Part shown: in pieces, positions 1 to 8,244 of the stretch
How positions within the stretch are numbered: position 1 is the stretch's first letter
Layout: each line of letters opens with the position of its first letter
Origin: 70-18 sp041691815
GTDB lineage: Bacteria > Pseudomonadota > Alphaproteobacteria > Acetobacterales > Acetobacteraceae
Assembly: GCA_041691815.1 (NCBI GenBank)
Contig: JBEPTZ010000092.1
Span: forward strand, 1-17,405
Direction: 5' to 3'
DNA: 17,405 bases
The notes under the pieces: generated by a model
What the model was told of the DNA's origin: nothing
Seen by the model: the letters and a program-made list of their open reading frames with translations, nothing else
Databases searched by the model: none
Position numbers and translations under genes: made by a program

Positions 1-456
1 GCCCTCCTGGCAGAGTGCGACCAGCAGGTTCGGCCGGCTGGCCTCCAGCAGCGCGTCCTCGGTCAGCGTGCCCGGCGTGATCAGCCGCACCACCTCGCGC
101 CGGATCAGCGTCTTGCCCGCCTTGCCGGTGCCGCGCGCCTTCGGATCATCCATCTGCTCGGCCACCGCGACGCGAAACCCGCGCCGGATCAGCCGCGACA
201 GATACGCCTCGGCGGCATGCACCGGCACGCCGCACATGCGGATCGGCGCGCCGGCATGCTCGCCCCGGCTGGTCAGCTGAATGTCCAGCGCGGCCGCCGC
301 CTGCTCGGCATCGCCGAAAAACATCTCGTAGAAATCGCCCATGCGGAAGAACAGCAGCGCATCCGGGTGCGCTGCCTTGGCGGCGAACCATTGCGCCATC
401 GCCGGCGTGGCGCCCTCGGCGGTCGGCACGGCGGCGCGGGGTTTCTCGTGGCTCAT
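1..456 (-). CDS. mutS: DNA mismatch repair protein MutS, N-terminal part (cut by window edge)
   Basis: MutS recognises mismatched bases and starts mismatch repair in the cytoplasm with MutL. Only the first 152 codons are present; the rest lies beyond position 1. The reading begins at ATG 456 (minus strand) with MSHEKPRAAVPT. The mismatch-recognition domain I is clear: residues 34-46 read LLFFRMGDFYEMF, in which Phe42-Tyr43-Glu44 is the family's F-x-E mismatch-binding motif. It is followed by LTSRGEHAGAPIRMCGVPVH and VAVAEQMDDP, both typical of this domain. The start is supported by an AGGA-type ribosome binding site in the GGATGGGT stretch just upstream and by alignment with the usual MutS N-terminus. 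The gene is divergent from maeB with a 109-bp gap that must hold both promoters. The identification is strong; the downstream part cannot be assessed. Confidence 0.93.
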   Translation of the reverse strand, partial: MSHEKPRAAVPTAEGATPAMAQWFAAKAAHPDALLFFRMGDFYEMFFGDAEQAAAALDIQLTSRGEHAGAPIRMCGVPVHAAEAYLSRLIRRGFRVAVAEQMDDPKARGTGKAGKTLIRREVVRLITPGTLTEDALLEASRPNLLVALCQEG

Positions 457-565
457 ACCCATCCTGTAGCCGCCCGCGCCGCATCTGCGAAGCGTGCCAC
501 TTCCCCCGATGCCCGTTGTGCGCTCATGATGCGGCAACGACGCAACGTTCTTCGGGGGATGTCCA

Positions 566-2851
566 ATGGCTGATGGCAATAACGACTCGCGCACCGCGCG
601 CGTTTCCGGCGAGGAAGCGCTGGCCATGCACGCCATGCTGCCCGCCGGCAAGCTCGCCATCCGCCTCACCAAGCCGCTCACCACCGCGCGCGACCTGTCG
701 CTGGCCTACACGCCGGGCGTCGCCGAGCCATGCCTGCGCATCGCCGCCGACCCGGCGCTGGCCTACGACTACACCAGCAAGGGCAACATGGTCGCGGTGA
801 TCTCCAACGGCACCGCCGTCCTCGGCCTCGGCAATCTCGGCGCGCTGGGCGCCAAGCCGGTGATGGAGGGCAAGGTGGCGCTGTTCAAGCGCTTCGCCGA
901 TGTCGACGGCATCGACCTGTGCATCGACACCGAGGACGTCGACCAGCTGGTCAACGCGATCCGCTATCTCGGCCCCAGCTTCGGCGGCATCAACCTCGAA
1001 GACATCAAGGCCCCCGAGTGCTTCGTGGTCGAGCAGCGGCTGCGCGAACTGATGGACATCCCGGTATTCCACGACGACCAGCACGGCACCGCCATCGTCA
1101 CCGCCGCCGGGCTGATCAACGCCTGCCACCTCACCGGCCGCGAGCTGCGCGACACCCGCCTGGTGGTCAACGGCGCCGGCTCGGCCGCCATCGCCTGCGT
1201 CGAGCTGGTCAAGGCGATGGGCATGCGCTCCGAGAACATCATCATGGCCGACACCAAGGGCGTGCTCTACCAGGGCCGCACGGAGGGCATGAACCAGTGG
1301 AAATCCGCCCACGCCTCCACAACCAAATGCCGCACCCTGGCCCAGGCGATCGAGGGGGCCGACGTGTTCTTCGGCCTCTCCGCCAAGGGTGCCCTGACCC
1401 AGGACATGGTGCGCAGCATGGCGCCGCGGCCGATCATCTTCGCGATGGCCAACCCCGACCCCGAGATCACCCCCGAGGAGGCCCGCGCCGCCAGCCCGGA
1501 CGCCATCATCGCCACCGGCCGAAGCGACTACCCCAACCAGGTCAACAACGTGCTCGGCTTCCCCTACATCTTCCGCGGCGCGCTCGATGTGCGGGCCAGC
1601 ACCATCAACGAGCCGATGAAAATCGCCGCCGCCGAGGCGCTGGCGCTCTTGGCGCGCGAGGACGTGCCGGACGAGGTGGACGCCGCCGGCGAGGGCCGCC
1701 GCCTGCAATTCGGCCCGGAATACATCATCCCCAACGCCTTTGACCCGCGGCTGATCAGCAGCCTGCCGCCGGCCGTTGCCCGTGCCGCGATGGACAGCGG
1801 CGTCGCCCGCAAGCCGATCGCCGATCTGCGCCGCTACGCCCGCGGCCTGTCGGGCCGGCTCGACCCCACCGCCAATGCGCTGGACAGCATCTCCGAGGCG
1901 GTGCGCGCCGACCCGCGCCGGGTGGTGTTCGCTGAGGGCGAGGAGGACAAGGTGGTGCGCGCCGCGGTCGCCTTCCGCAATGCCGGCTACGGCACCCCGG
2001 TGCTGATCGGCCGCGAGGACCGGGTCTGCGCCACCATGGCCTCGCTCGGCCTCGGCCGCGTCGAGGGCATCGAGATCCACAACGCCCGGCTCTCCCAGGC
2101 CAACCAGAAATACGCCGACTTCCTGTTCAAGCGTCTGCAACGCAAGGGCTATCTGGTGCGCGACTGCCAGCGCATGGTCAACCAGGACCGCAACGTGTTC
2201 GCCGCCTGCATGGTCGCCACCGGCGACGCCGACGCCATGGTCACCGGCCTCACCCGCTCGACCGCGGTCTGCCTGGAGGATATCGGCCGGGTGATCGACA
2301 CCGCACCCGGCGCCACCAGCTTCGGCCTCACGCTGATGCTCGGCGAGCGCGGGCGGACCACCTTCATCGCCGACACGCTGGTGCATTTCCGCCCCAACGC
2401 GCAGGAACTGGCCGATATCGCCATCGGCGCCGCCGCCACCGCGCGCCGGCTGGGCCACGAGCCGCGGGTGGCGCTGATGTCGCACTCCACCTTCGGCAGC
2501 CAGATGCACGCCGCCGGCAAGGTCATGCAGGACGCGGTGGCGCTGCTCGATGCGCGCGGCGTGGATTTCGAATACGACGGCGAAATGAGCCCCGACGTGG
2601 CGCTGGATGCCTCGTACCGCGCGCTCTACCCGTTCTGCCGGCTGACCGACTCGGCGAACATCCTGGTGATGCCTGGCCTGCACTCGGCGCATATCACCTC
2701 CCGTCTGGCGCCGAGGCTGGGCGGCGGCGGCACCATCGGCCCGCTGCTGATCGGCCTCACCCATCCGGTGCAACTGGTCACCATGGACGCCTCGGTGAGC
2801 CAGATCGTCGATATCGCCACGCTGGCCGCCCACCAGGCGGTGATGGCCTGA
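566..2851 (+). CDS. maeB: NADP-dependent malic enzyme with C-terminal phosphotransacetylase-like domain
   Basis: This 761-aa protein matches the large bacterial malic enzyme that decarboxylates malate to pyruvate with NADP+ reduction, linking the TCA cycle to pyruvate and NADPH supply. Residues ~25-430 are the malic enzyme part: the active-site tyrosine lies in LAYTPGVAEP (Tyr48), the lysine region is GLGNLGALGAKPVMEGK (~87-103), the metal/substrate segment is FHDDQHGTAIV, the nucleotide-binding loop is VVNGAGSAAIA, and ANPDPEI precedes SDYPNQVNNVLGFPYIFRG. From ~440 to the end it resembles phosphate acetyl/butyryltransferase (MVTGLTRSTAVCLEDIGRV, ILVMPGLHSAHITSRL, GPLLIGL). In this family that domain is regulatory rather than catalytic, binding acetyl-CoA. 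Length and domain order are normal. The start is ATG 566, with GGGGGA about 6 bases upstream; a nearby ATG at 559 runs into a stop after four codons. No operon partner follows. Confidence 0.95.
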   Translation: MADGNNDSRTARVSGEEALAMHAMLPAGKLAIRLTKPLTTARDLSLAYTPGVAEPCLRIAADPALAYDYTSKGNMVAVISNGTAVLGLGNLGALGAKPVMEGKVALFKRFADVDGIDLCIDTEDVDQLVNAIRYLGPSFGGINLEDIKAPECFVVEQRLRELMDIPVFHDDQHGTAIVTAAGLINACHLTGRELRDTRLVVNGAGSAAIACVELVKAMGMRSENIIMADTKGVLYQGRTEGMNQWKSAHASTTKCRTLAQAIEGADVFFGLSAKGALTQDMVRSMAPRPIIFAMANPDPEITPEEARAASPDAIIATGRSDYPNQVNNVLGFPYIFRGALDVRASTINEPMKIAAAEALALLAREDVPDEVDAAGEGRRLQFGPEYIIPNAFDPRLISSLPPAVARAAMDSGVARKPIADLRRYARGLSGRLDPTANALDSISEAVRADPRRVVFAEGEEDKVVRAAVAFRNAGYGTPVLIGREDRVCATMASLGLGRVEGIEIHNARLSQANQKYADFLFKRLQRKGYLVRDCQRMVNQDRNVFAACMVATGDADAMVTGLTRSTAVCLEDIGRVIDTAPGATSFGLTLMLGERGRTTFIADTLVHFRPNAQELADIAIGAAATARRLGHEPRVALMSHSTFGSQMHAAGKVMQDAVALLDARGVDFEYDGEMSPDVALDASYRALYPFCRLTDSANILVMPGLHSAHITSRLAPRLGGGGTIGPLLIGLTHPVQLVTMDASVSQIVDIATLAAHQAVMA

Positions 2852-3384
2852 GCCGCCGCCGCCACCACGGGTCCGATCAGCGCCGGGGCCACGACTGAAA
2901 CATTACGAATGGGTCATGCCATCCGCCGGCATTGCCGCCGCCGCGGCGGTGATGTCGACGGCAGCCGATGGTATCGCGACTGGCCATGCGGCATATGCCG
3001 GCGCTTGGCCACCGTTTCCGGCGCCTGCCGCATCGCCCCACCAACCGGCTATATTGATGAAAAACAACAATAAATCGCGTTCGAACGGTCCCCGGAGCGG
3101 TGCGAAAACATCGCGAGATTGGCAATGCTGCTGGTTCCGGCAGAAGAAAATGCAAGGCAAGTCAATTTGATTCAAGAAAATTACGTACGAAGATAGATCG
3201 GCAGCCCCACCGGAAATGCACCCCGACCCGGTTTGATTTTGCCCCGGCTTCGCGCCATGTTCCTGCCCGGGAGAGTGTGGCAACGCAACGAGAGACGCTT
3301 CCGGGCGCCGAGCGCTAACGTAACAGGCCATCCCGTCATGCGCACTGCCCGCCGGTGCGAAGAACAAGGGAAGGAAACATCGCT
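2852..3384. other. Gene-free 533-bp region upstream of the sugar transporter operon
   Basis: I see no convincing gene between maeB and the substrate-binding protein gene. The middle part (about 3050-3185) is unusually A/T-rich for this genome. It contains a perfect 10-bp palindrome CGTTCGAACG at 3078-3087 and TACGTA at about 3182-3187. These could be control sites for the transporter operon, but no -10/-35 pair stands out clearly enough to call a promoter. The short frames on both strands here lack family resemblance or good ribosome binding sites. Confidence 0.4.
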
Positions 3385-4764
3385 ATGACCAATATGAGAC
3401 GCAGGACGCTGCTCGCCGGCGGCGCCGGTCTGGCCGCCGCCGCCGTGCTGGCGCGGCCCAACATCGCCCGCGCCGCGGACAGCAAAACCCTCGAGGTATG
3501 GTGGAACCAGGGCTTCTACCCGGCCGAGGACGCCGCCTTCCACGCGCTGGTCGCCGAGTGGGAGAAGCAGAGCGGCATCAAGATGAACCTGTCGATGGTC
3601 ACCGGCGCGGCACTCGACCAGAAGGTGGTCTCGGCGCTGACCACCGGCACCGTGCCCGACCTGATCTATTCCGATGACGGCGCCGCGCTGGCCCTGCCGC
3701 AGGCCGCCTGGAACAGCAAGCTGGTTGACGTCTCCGATGTGGTGGAGACGCAGAAGAGCGAATACAGCGATACCGCGCTGCGTTCCGCCCAGTACTATGA
3801 CAACGTCGCCAAAAAGCGCTCGTATTTCGGCGTGCCGTTCAAGGCCCAGGCGCTGAACATCCCGATGTGGAAGCCGCTGATCGAGATGGCCGGCTACCAG
3901 ATGTCGGACATCCCGACCACCTGGGACAAGTTCTTCGCCTTCTTCGAGCCGGTGCAGGAGAAGCTGCGCGCCAAGGGCCAGCGCCACGTCTACGGCCTGG
4001 GCTACACCATCTCCACCAACGGCGCCGACCCCAACAACCTGTTCAACCAGTCGCTGATCGCCTACGGCGGCGAAGGCATCGTCACCCCGGACGGCAAGCT
4101 GCATGCCGACGACGCGAAAGTGCAGAAGGCGCTGGTCGACACGCTGAACATGCTGGCGATCCCGTACATGAAGGGCTTCGTGCCGCCGAGCGCGGTCAAC
4201 TGGGGCGACGGCGACAACAACAGCGCCTTCCATTCCAAGGGCGTGGTGATGACGCCGAACGACACCATCTCGATCTCCACCGCGGTGATGGACAACAAGC
4301 AGTGGTACTACCACGACATCGTCACCGCCCCGATGCCGCTCGACAACAGCGGCCAGCCGGTGAAGGTGATGCTGAGTGTGCCGCAGGGCTTCATCCCCAA
4401 GGGCGCCAAGAACATCGACGGTGCCAAAAACTTCCTGCGCTACCTGATCCAGCCGAAGAACCTCGATAACTACCTGCAGCAGGCCCGCGCCCGCTGGCTG
4501 CCGGTGATGCCGAGCATCGTCAAGAACGACCCGTACTGGACCGACGCGCAGGACCCGCACCGCGTGGTGGCGATCAAGCAGGGCGTGCTTGGCCCGACCA
4601 CGGTGTGGCCGTCGGTCTACAACCCCGGCTACGCCCAGGTGGATGCCAACTACGCCTGGCAGGTCGCGGTCGCCGATGTGATCCACGGCATGAAGGCCGA
4701 GGATGCGGCCGCCAAGGCGCTCAAGCAGGCGACCGAGATCTTCGCCAAATACCAGACCGCCTGA
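3385..4764 (+). CDS. Sugar ABC transporter substrate-binding protein (extracellular solute-binding family 1)
   Basis: This is a periplasmic binding protein of a carbohydrate-type ABC importer, predicted to capture a sugar or polyol and hand it to the two permeases encoded next. The 459-aa protein starts at ATG 3385, with AAGGA at 3371-3375, nine bases upstream; an in-frame ATG at 3355 lacks a comparable site and would put ten residues before the signal peptide. The N-terminus is a twin-arginine-like signal: Arg5-Arg6-Arg7-Thr-Leu-Leu, then an Ala/Gly-rich hydrophobic stretch, with probable cleavage after ARA near residue 30. The mature part opens with TLEVWWNQGFYPAED and carries family-1 features such as VVSALTTGTVPDLIYSDDG and FGVPFKAQALNIPMW. 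The exact substrate cannot be read. It is first in an operon: the first permease starts 16 bases after its stop. Confidence 0.9.
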   Translation: MTNMRRRTLLAGGAGLAAAAVLARPNIARAADSKTLEVWWNQGFYPAEDAAFHALVAEWEKQSGIKMNLSMVTGAALDQKVVSALTTGTVPDLIYSDDGAALALPQAAWNSKLVDVSDVVETQKSEYSDTALRSAQYYDNVAKKRSYFGVPFKAQALNIPMWKPLIEMAGYQMSDIPTTWDKFFAFFEPVQEKLRAKGQRHVYGLGYTISTNGADPNNLFNQSLIAYGGEGIVTPDGKLHADDAKVQKALVDTLNMLAIPYMKGFVPPSAVNWGDGDNNSAFHSKGVVMTPNDTISISTAVMDNKQWYYHDIVTAPMPLDNSGQPVKVMLSVPQGFIPKGAKNIDGAKNFLRYLIQPKNLDNYLQQARARWLPVMPSIVKNDPYWTDAQDPHRVVAIKQGVLGPTTVWPSVYNPGYAQVDANYAWQVAVADVIHGMKAEDAAAKALKQATEIFAKYQTA

Positions 4765-4780
4765 ACCGGAGAGCGCGGGC

Positions 4781-5695
4781 ATGGCAGACAGCTCGGTGGC
4801 GGCAGCGGCAAACGCCGCGCCGGTGCGCCATGCCCGCTCGTTCTGGCGGGGCGGGCTGCAGGGCTCGGACAGCATCTGGGCGCTGGCCTTCCTGGTGCCG
4901 TATATCGCGGTGTTCGTGCTGTTCGTCATCTACCCGGTCGGCTACGGGCTGTGGCTGGGGCACAACCCGGCGCTCTATGTGGCGCTGTTCTCCGACCCGA
5001 TCTACCTGAAGACGCTGGTCAACACCGTGGTGTTCCTGGCCATCGCGGTGAACCTGCATCTGTTCCTGGCGCTGCTGCTCTCCGGCTATTTCCTGCAGAA
5101 AAGCCGCTGGGTGAAGGCCTTGCTGCTGGTGTTCATCCTGCCCTGGGCGGCGCCGGCGATCCCCACCTTCCTGTCGATCCACTGGATGCTCAACGGCGAG
5201 TGGGGCCTGATCAACAACATCCTGTTTCACGTCTTCGGCGTCGATAACGGCCCGCCGTGGCTCACCGAGCGCTGGCTCACCTTCAGCATGGTGATGGTCT
5301 CTTACATCTGGAAATGGACGCCGTTCTGGACGGTGATCCTGATGGCCGGGCGCACCGCCATCCCGCAGGACGTGATCGAGGCGGCCGAGGTCGACGGTGC
5401 GGTCGGCGTCCGTCGTTTCATCTACATCACCTTCCCGCTGCTGGCCAATCTCTACCTGATCTGCACGCTGCTTTCGACGATCTGGACGCTGGGCGATTTC
5501 AACACCGTGTTCTTCATCAGCGGCGGCGGGCCGGCGCTGTCCACCAACGTGCTGGCGACGCTTGGCATCCGCGACGCCTTCACCATCGGCCAGCCCGATC
5601 TCGGCATGGCGGCGGTGATGTCCGCCCTGCCGCTGCTGATTCCGCTGGTGATCCTGCTGATGCGCCGGCTCAGCCAATCGAGGGTACAGCTATGA
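4781..5695 (+). CDS. Sugar ABC transporter permease, MalF/UgpA type
   Basis: This 304-aa inner-membrane protein forms half of the importer's translocation channel. After a polar N-terminus of about 30 residues come hydrophobic segments beginning WALAFLVPYIAVFVLFVIYP, the usual first helix of this family, with about six transmembrane helices in total. The cytoplasmic EAA loop that docks the ATPase is at ~195-220: IEAAEVDGAVGVRRFIYITF, with Glu200-Ala-Ala and Gly206 in their expected places, followed by PLL. The start chosen is ATG 4781, preceded by GGAGAG at 4768-4773. A longer reading from 4703 would overlap the binding protein gene by 62 bases and add residues unlike a permease N-terminus. 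The stop overlaps the start of the next permease by four bases (ATGA), so translation is probably coupled. Confidence 0.92.
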   Translation: MADSSVAAAANAAPVRHARSFWRGGLQGSDSIWALAFLVPYIAVFVLFVIYPVGYGLWLGHNPALYVALFSDPIYLKTLVNTVVFLAIAVNLHLFLALLLSGYFLQKSRWVKALLLVFILPWAAPAIPTFLSIHWMLNGEWGLINNILFHVFGVDNGPPWLTERWLTFSMVMVSYIWKWTPFWTVILMAGRTAIPQDVIEAAEVDGAVGVRRFIYITFPLLANLYLICTLLSTIWTLGDFNTVFFISGGGPALSTNVLATLGIRDAFTIGQPDLGMAAVMSALPLLIPLVILLMRRLSQSRVQL

Positions 5696-6591
5696 GTGCC
5701 GCCGCCCTGACTCAAGCTGGCACGCCGGCCAACCCAGCGCGCCGGCGGAGGGCGCGCCGCCGGCGGCTCTCCATCGCCGGCCAGGTGCTGATCGGCATCG
5801 TGCTGCTGATCTGGACCCTGCTGCCGCTGTACAACATGGTCGAGGTGGCGCTGCGGGCGAACGGCGAAGTGTTCAGCGACACCCTGTTCCCGCCGCATCC
5901 CACCCTGATGGGCTTCTGGACGGTGCTCACCGAGAACTACTGGTACGTCGAGCATTTCTGGCGCGAAATGGGCAACAGCCTTTATATCGGCGTCGGCACC
6001 ACGGTGCTGACGCTGCTGATCGGCACCATGACCAGCTACGTCATCGGCCGGCTGCGCATCAAGGGCGCCTGGATGGTCAGCAACGCGGCGCTGCTGACCT
6101 ATGTGATCCCGATGTCGTTCCTGGCGATCCCGTTCTATCGGGTGATGCAGAATTACGGCCTCGGCGACAATCTCTGGGCGGTGATCCTGGTCGAGGTGAC
6201 CTTCGCCACCCCGTATGCGATCTTCATCTTCACCGAATACGGCGCCGCCCTGCCGCTGGCGCTGGACGAGGCGGCGCGCGTCGATGGCTGCAGCCCGTTC
6301 GGCATCTACTGGCGCATCTACCTGCCGCTGATGGCCCCGGCGATGGTCGCGGTCGGCGTCTACGCGCTGCTGCTGGCCTGGAACGAATACCTGTATCTGA
6401 TCCTGCTGCTGTCCAGCGACCACAACATGACGGTGCCGGTGGCGCTCGGCAAATTCCTCAACAGCGACGAGGCGCCGTGGAACCTGATGATGGCCACCGC
6501 GGTGATCTACGCGCTGCCGCCGATCGCCATCTACTACGCGTTCCGCCGCTATATGGCACAGGGCCTGACCATGGGGGGCGTGAAGGGGTAG
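5692..6591 (+). CDS. Sugar ABC transporter permease, MalG/UgpE type
   Basis: This is the second membrane subunit of the importer, 299 aa. A basic, Arg-rich N-terminus (RRRRARRRRLSIAG, residues ~18-31) precedes the first helix, QVLIGIVLLIWTLLPLYNMV. About six helices follow. The EAA loop reads LDEAARVDGCSPFGIYWRIY, with Glu193-Ala-Ala and Gly199, then LPLMAP, as expected for contact with a MalK-like ATPase. The family-typical WNEYLYLILLLS follows near residue 230, and the C-terminus ends GLTMGGVKG. The start overlaps the previous stop as ATGA at 5692-5695. The gene is last in the operon: a strong bidirectional terminator-like hairpin lies 35 bases after its stop. No ATPase gene and no sugar catabolism gene follow, so the energising subunit must be encoded elsewhere or shared. 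Confidence 0.92.
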   Translation: MSAAALTQAGTPANPARRRRARRRRLSIAGQVLIGIVLLIWTLLPLYNMVEVALRANGEVFSDTLFPPHPTLMGFWTVLTENYWYVEHFWREMGNSLYIGVGTTVLTLLIGTMTSYVIGRLRIKGAWMVSNAALLTYVIPMSFLAIPFYRVMQNYGLGDNLWAVILVEVTFATPYAIFIFTEYGAALPLALDEAARVDGCSPFGIYWRIYLPLMAPAMVAVGVYALLLAWNEYLYLILLLSSDHNMTVPVALGKFLNSDEAPWNLMMATAVIYALPPIAIYYAFRRYMAQGLTMGGVKG

Positions 6592-6601
6592 GCAGGAAGC
6601 A

Positions 6602-6720
6602 GCGCTTTTTTTCAAAAAAGCGCGCAAAAAACTTCATCCATGGTCTCGGTGATGCCGCCACACCGAGACCATGGATGAAGTTTTTTTGCTTCTTTTTGTT
6701 CACAAAAAGAAGTCTTCCTT
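6602..6720. repeat. Three-hairpin intergenic repeat, copy 1
   Basis: Three perfect inverted repeats follow one another. Hairpin 1 pairs 6602-6611 with 6614-6623 (GCGC plus T run / A run plus GCGC). Hairpin 2 pairs 6626-6651 with 6661-6686, 26 bp without mismatch around a 9-base loop. Hairpin 3 pairs 6689-6699 with 6702-6712 (CTTCTTTTTGT / ACAAAAAGAAG). The element fills the gap between two converging genes and ends at the stop codon of the minus-strand transporter gene (TTA at 6719-6721). A second copy with the same order and shared blocks lies at 11727-11849, so this is a dispersed family and not a one-off terminator. Confidence 0.85.
6626..6687. terminator. Bidirectional intrinsic terminator (hairpin 2 of repeat copy 1)
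   Basis: The 26-bp stem has an outer end made of A6 on the left and T7 on the right around a GC-containing core (CTTCATCC to GGTG). This gives a U-tract after the stem for transcripts arriving from either side. It stands between the end of the plus-strand permease operon (6591) and the end of the minus-strand DMT transporter gene (6719), exactly where a two-way terminator is expected. Confidence 0.75.
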
Positions 6721-7558
6721 ATCTTCGCCTTTCCGCCACCACCAGGTACACCCCGGCGACGCAGATCAACCCGGCGCCGGCCCACACCGCCGGCAGCGGA
6801 ATCTCGCCGAACACCAGCCAGCCGAGCAGGAACGCCCACAGCAGCGCGCTGTATTCCACCGTCGCCATCACCGCCGCCGGCGCCATCCGCGCCGCCTCGA
6901 ACAGCGCGAACTGGCCGATCCCGCCCAGCACGCCGACGCCGGCCAGCAGCAGCAACTGCCAGGGCGTCGGCGCCACATAGGTCGCCGCCGTCGCTATCCC
7001 GGTCAGCACCAGGAAGCAGACATTCTGGTAGAGCATCTGCAGCATCGAGCTTTCCAGCCGGGCGATCTGGCGCATCAGCACGATGGCATAGCCCCACAGC
7101 ACGGCTGCGATCAGCACCAGCACGGTGGCCCAGGACAGCTTCACCCCCAGCGGATCGCTGGCCAGCAGCACCCCGGCGAAGGCGATGATCAGCGAAATCC
7201 ACCGCGCCCGGGTGACCTTCTCCCCCAGCAGCCGGATCGCCAGCAGCGTGGTGATGATCGGGGCGCTGAAATACAGCGTCAGCAACTGCGCCAGCGGCAG
7301 GGTGCGGGCGGCGCTGTAGTAGCAGAGCCAAGCGGTCAGCGTCAGCACGCCGCGCCCGAGCAACGGCAGCTTCAGCGTCGTGGTCACTGCCGAGGCCAGC
7401 AGCTTGCCGCGCCCGATCACCAGGCAGGCGAACACGATGGTCAGGCTGCGGAAGAACAGGATCTGCCAGACCGGCAGGAACGCCACCAGGTATTTGTTGG
7501 TCGCGTCATGCAGCGAGAACAGGCTGTAGGCCAGCACCCCCAGCAGAATCCCGGTCAT
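6719..7558 (-). CDS. DMT-superfamily (EamA) transporter
   Basis: This is a 279-aa inner-membrane protein of the drug/metabolite transporter superfamily, likely an exporter of a small metabolite; the substrate cannot be told. It reads as two similar halves with about ten hydrophobic helices. Features typical of EamA proteins are LLGVLAYSLFSLHDATNKYL at the start, LTAWLCYYSAARTLPLAQLL then YFSAPIITTLLAIRLLGEKV in the first half, and ALFEAARMAPAAVMATVEY then FLLGWLVFGEIP in the second. ATG 7558 is chosen because it starts the first helix directly and follows a GAGCGG ribosome binding site; a longer frame from 7624 would overlap ccmB by 46 bases and add a basic, non-conserved stretch. It lies 20 bases downstream of ccmB on the same strand, so it may be read with ccmAB, in the place where ccmC would often be. 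Confidence 0.88.
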   Translation of the reverse strand: MTGILLGVLAYSLFSLHDATNKYLVAFLPVWQILFFRSLTIVFACLVIGRGKLLASAVTTTLKLPLLGRGVLTLTAWLCYYSAARTLPLAQLLTLYFSAPIITTLLAIRLLGEKVTRARWISLIIAFAGVLLASDPLGVKLSWATVLVLIAAVLWGYAIVLMRQIARLESSMLQMLYQNVCFLVLTGIATAATYVAPTPWQLLLLAGVGVLGGIGQFALFEAARMAPAAVMATVEYSALLWAFLLGWLVFGEIPLPAVWAGAGLICVAGVYLVVAERRR

Positions 7559-7578
7559 CACCCGCTCGGTGCTGCCGC

Positions 7579-8244
7579 TCACTCCACCGCACCGCGCAAC
7601 GCGGCGCCTGCCGCCAGCGGGCACAGCGGCAGGCAGGCGGCCAGCATCGCCGTCAGCAGCAGCAGATGCGGCCGCACGCTCAAGCCGAACGCTGCCGCAT
7701 CGGCCGCCCCCGCGCCGAAGATCAGCACCGGTGCGGCCAGCGGCAGCACCAACAGCGGCAGCAGCACGCCGCCGCGCCGCGCCCCCAGCACGATCGCAGC
7801 ACCAGCGGTGCCGAGCAGCGATAATACCGCGGTGCCCGGCAGCAATCCGGCCAGCAGCGCCGGGATCGCCGCGTCCGGCATGCGCAGCATCACCGCCACC
7901 GGGGCGGCCGCCAGCAGCAGCGGCAGGCCGGTGATCAGCCAGTGCGCCACCGCCTTGGCCAATGCGATCGCCGCGGGCGGCAGGCCGCTCAGCAGCAACT
8001 GGTCCAATGATCCGTCATCGAAATCAGCGCCGAACAGCCGGTCGAGCGGTAGCAGTGCCGCGAGCAGCGCGCAGACCCAGACGATGCCCGGCGCCAGACG
8101 TCCCAGCACCTCCGGGGCTGGCCCGATGGCCAGCGGAAACAGCGCAGCGGCGAGAAAAAAGAACAGAATCGCGGCAAAACTGTCACCGCCATGGCGCAGC
8201 GAGAGGCGTATCTCGCGCCCGATCAGGCCGAAAAACCGGCTCAT
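7579..8244 (-). CDS. ccmB: Heme exporter protein CcmB (cytochrome c maturation)
   Basis: This 221-aa membrane protein is the permease partner of CcmA in the CcmABCD complex, which uses ATP to release heme-loaded CcmE during c-type cytochrome assembly. The N-terminus (MSRFFGLIGREIRLSLRHGG, then FFFLAAALFPLAIGP) and the conserved DRLFGADFDDGSLDQLLLSG with PLAAPVLIFGAGA are characteristic of CcmB. About six hydrophobic segments are visible and the length matches the family (~220 aa). Its ATG at 8244 overlaps the ccmA stop by four bases (ATGA, 8241-8244), so translation is coupled. No ccmC, ccmD or other ccm gene follows within the window; a DMT transporter gene comes next. Confidence 0.92.
   Translation of the reverse strand: MSRFFGLIGREIRLSLRHGGDSFAAILFFFLAAALFPLAIGPAPEVLGRLAPGIVWVCALLAALLPLDRLFGADFDDGSLDQLLLSGLPPAAIALAKAVAHWLITGLPLLLAAAPVAVMLRMPDAAIPALLAGLLPGTAVLSLLGTAGAAIVLGARRGGVLLPLLVLPLAAPVLIFGAGAADAAAFGLSVRPHLLLLTAMLAACLPLCPLAAGAALRGAVE

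Noticed and set aside
524..2833. A 769-codon open frame on the minus strand
   Set aside because: It is fully antisense to maeB, rich in His, Gly, Asp and Arg from GC-biased third positions, and has no family motifs.
3181..4929. A 582-codon minus-strand open frame
   Set aside because: It is antisense to the substrate-binding protein gene, whose signal peptide, motifs and operon position are clear; the minus frame is low-complexity.
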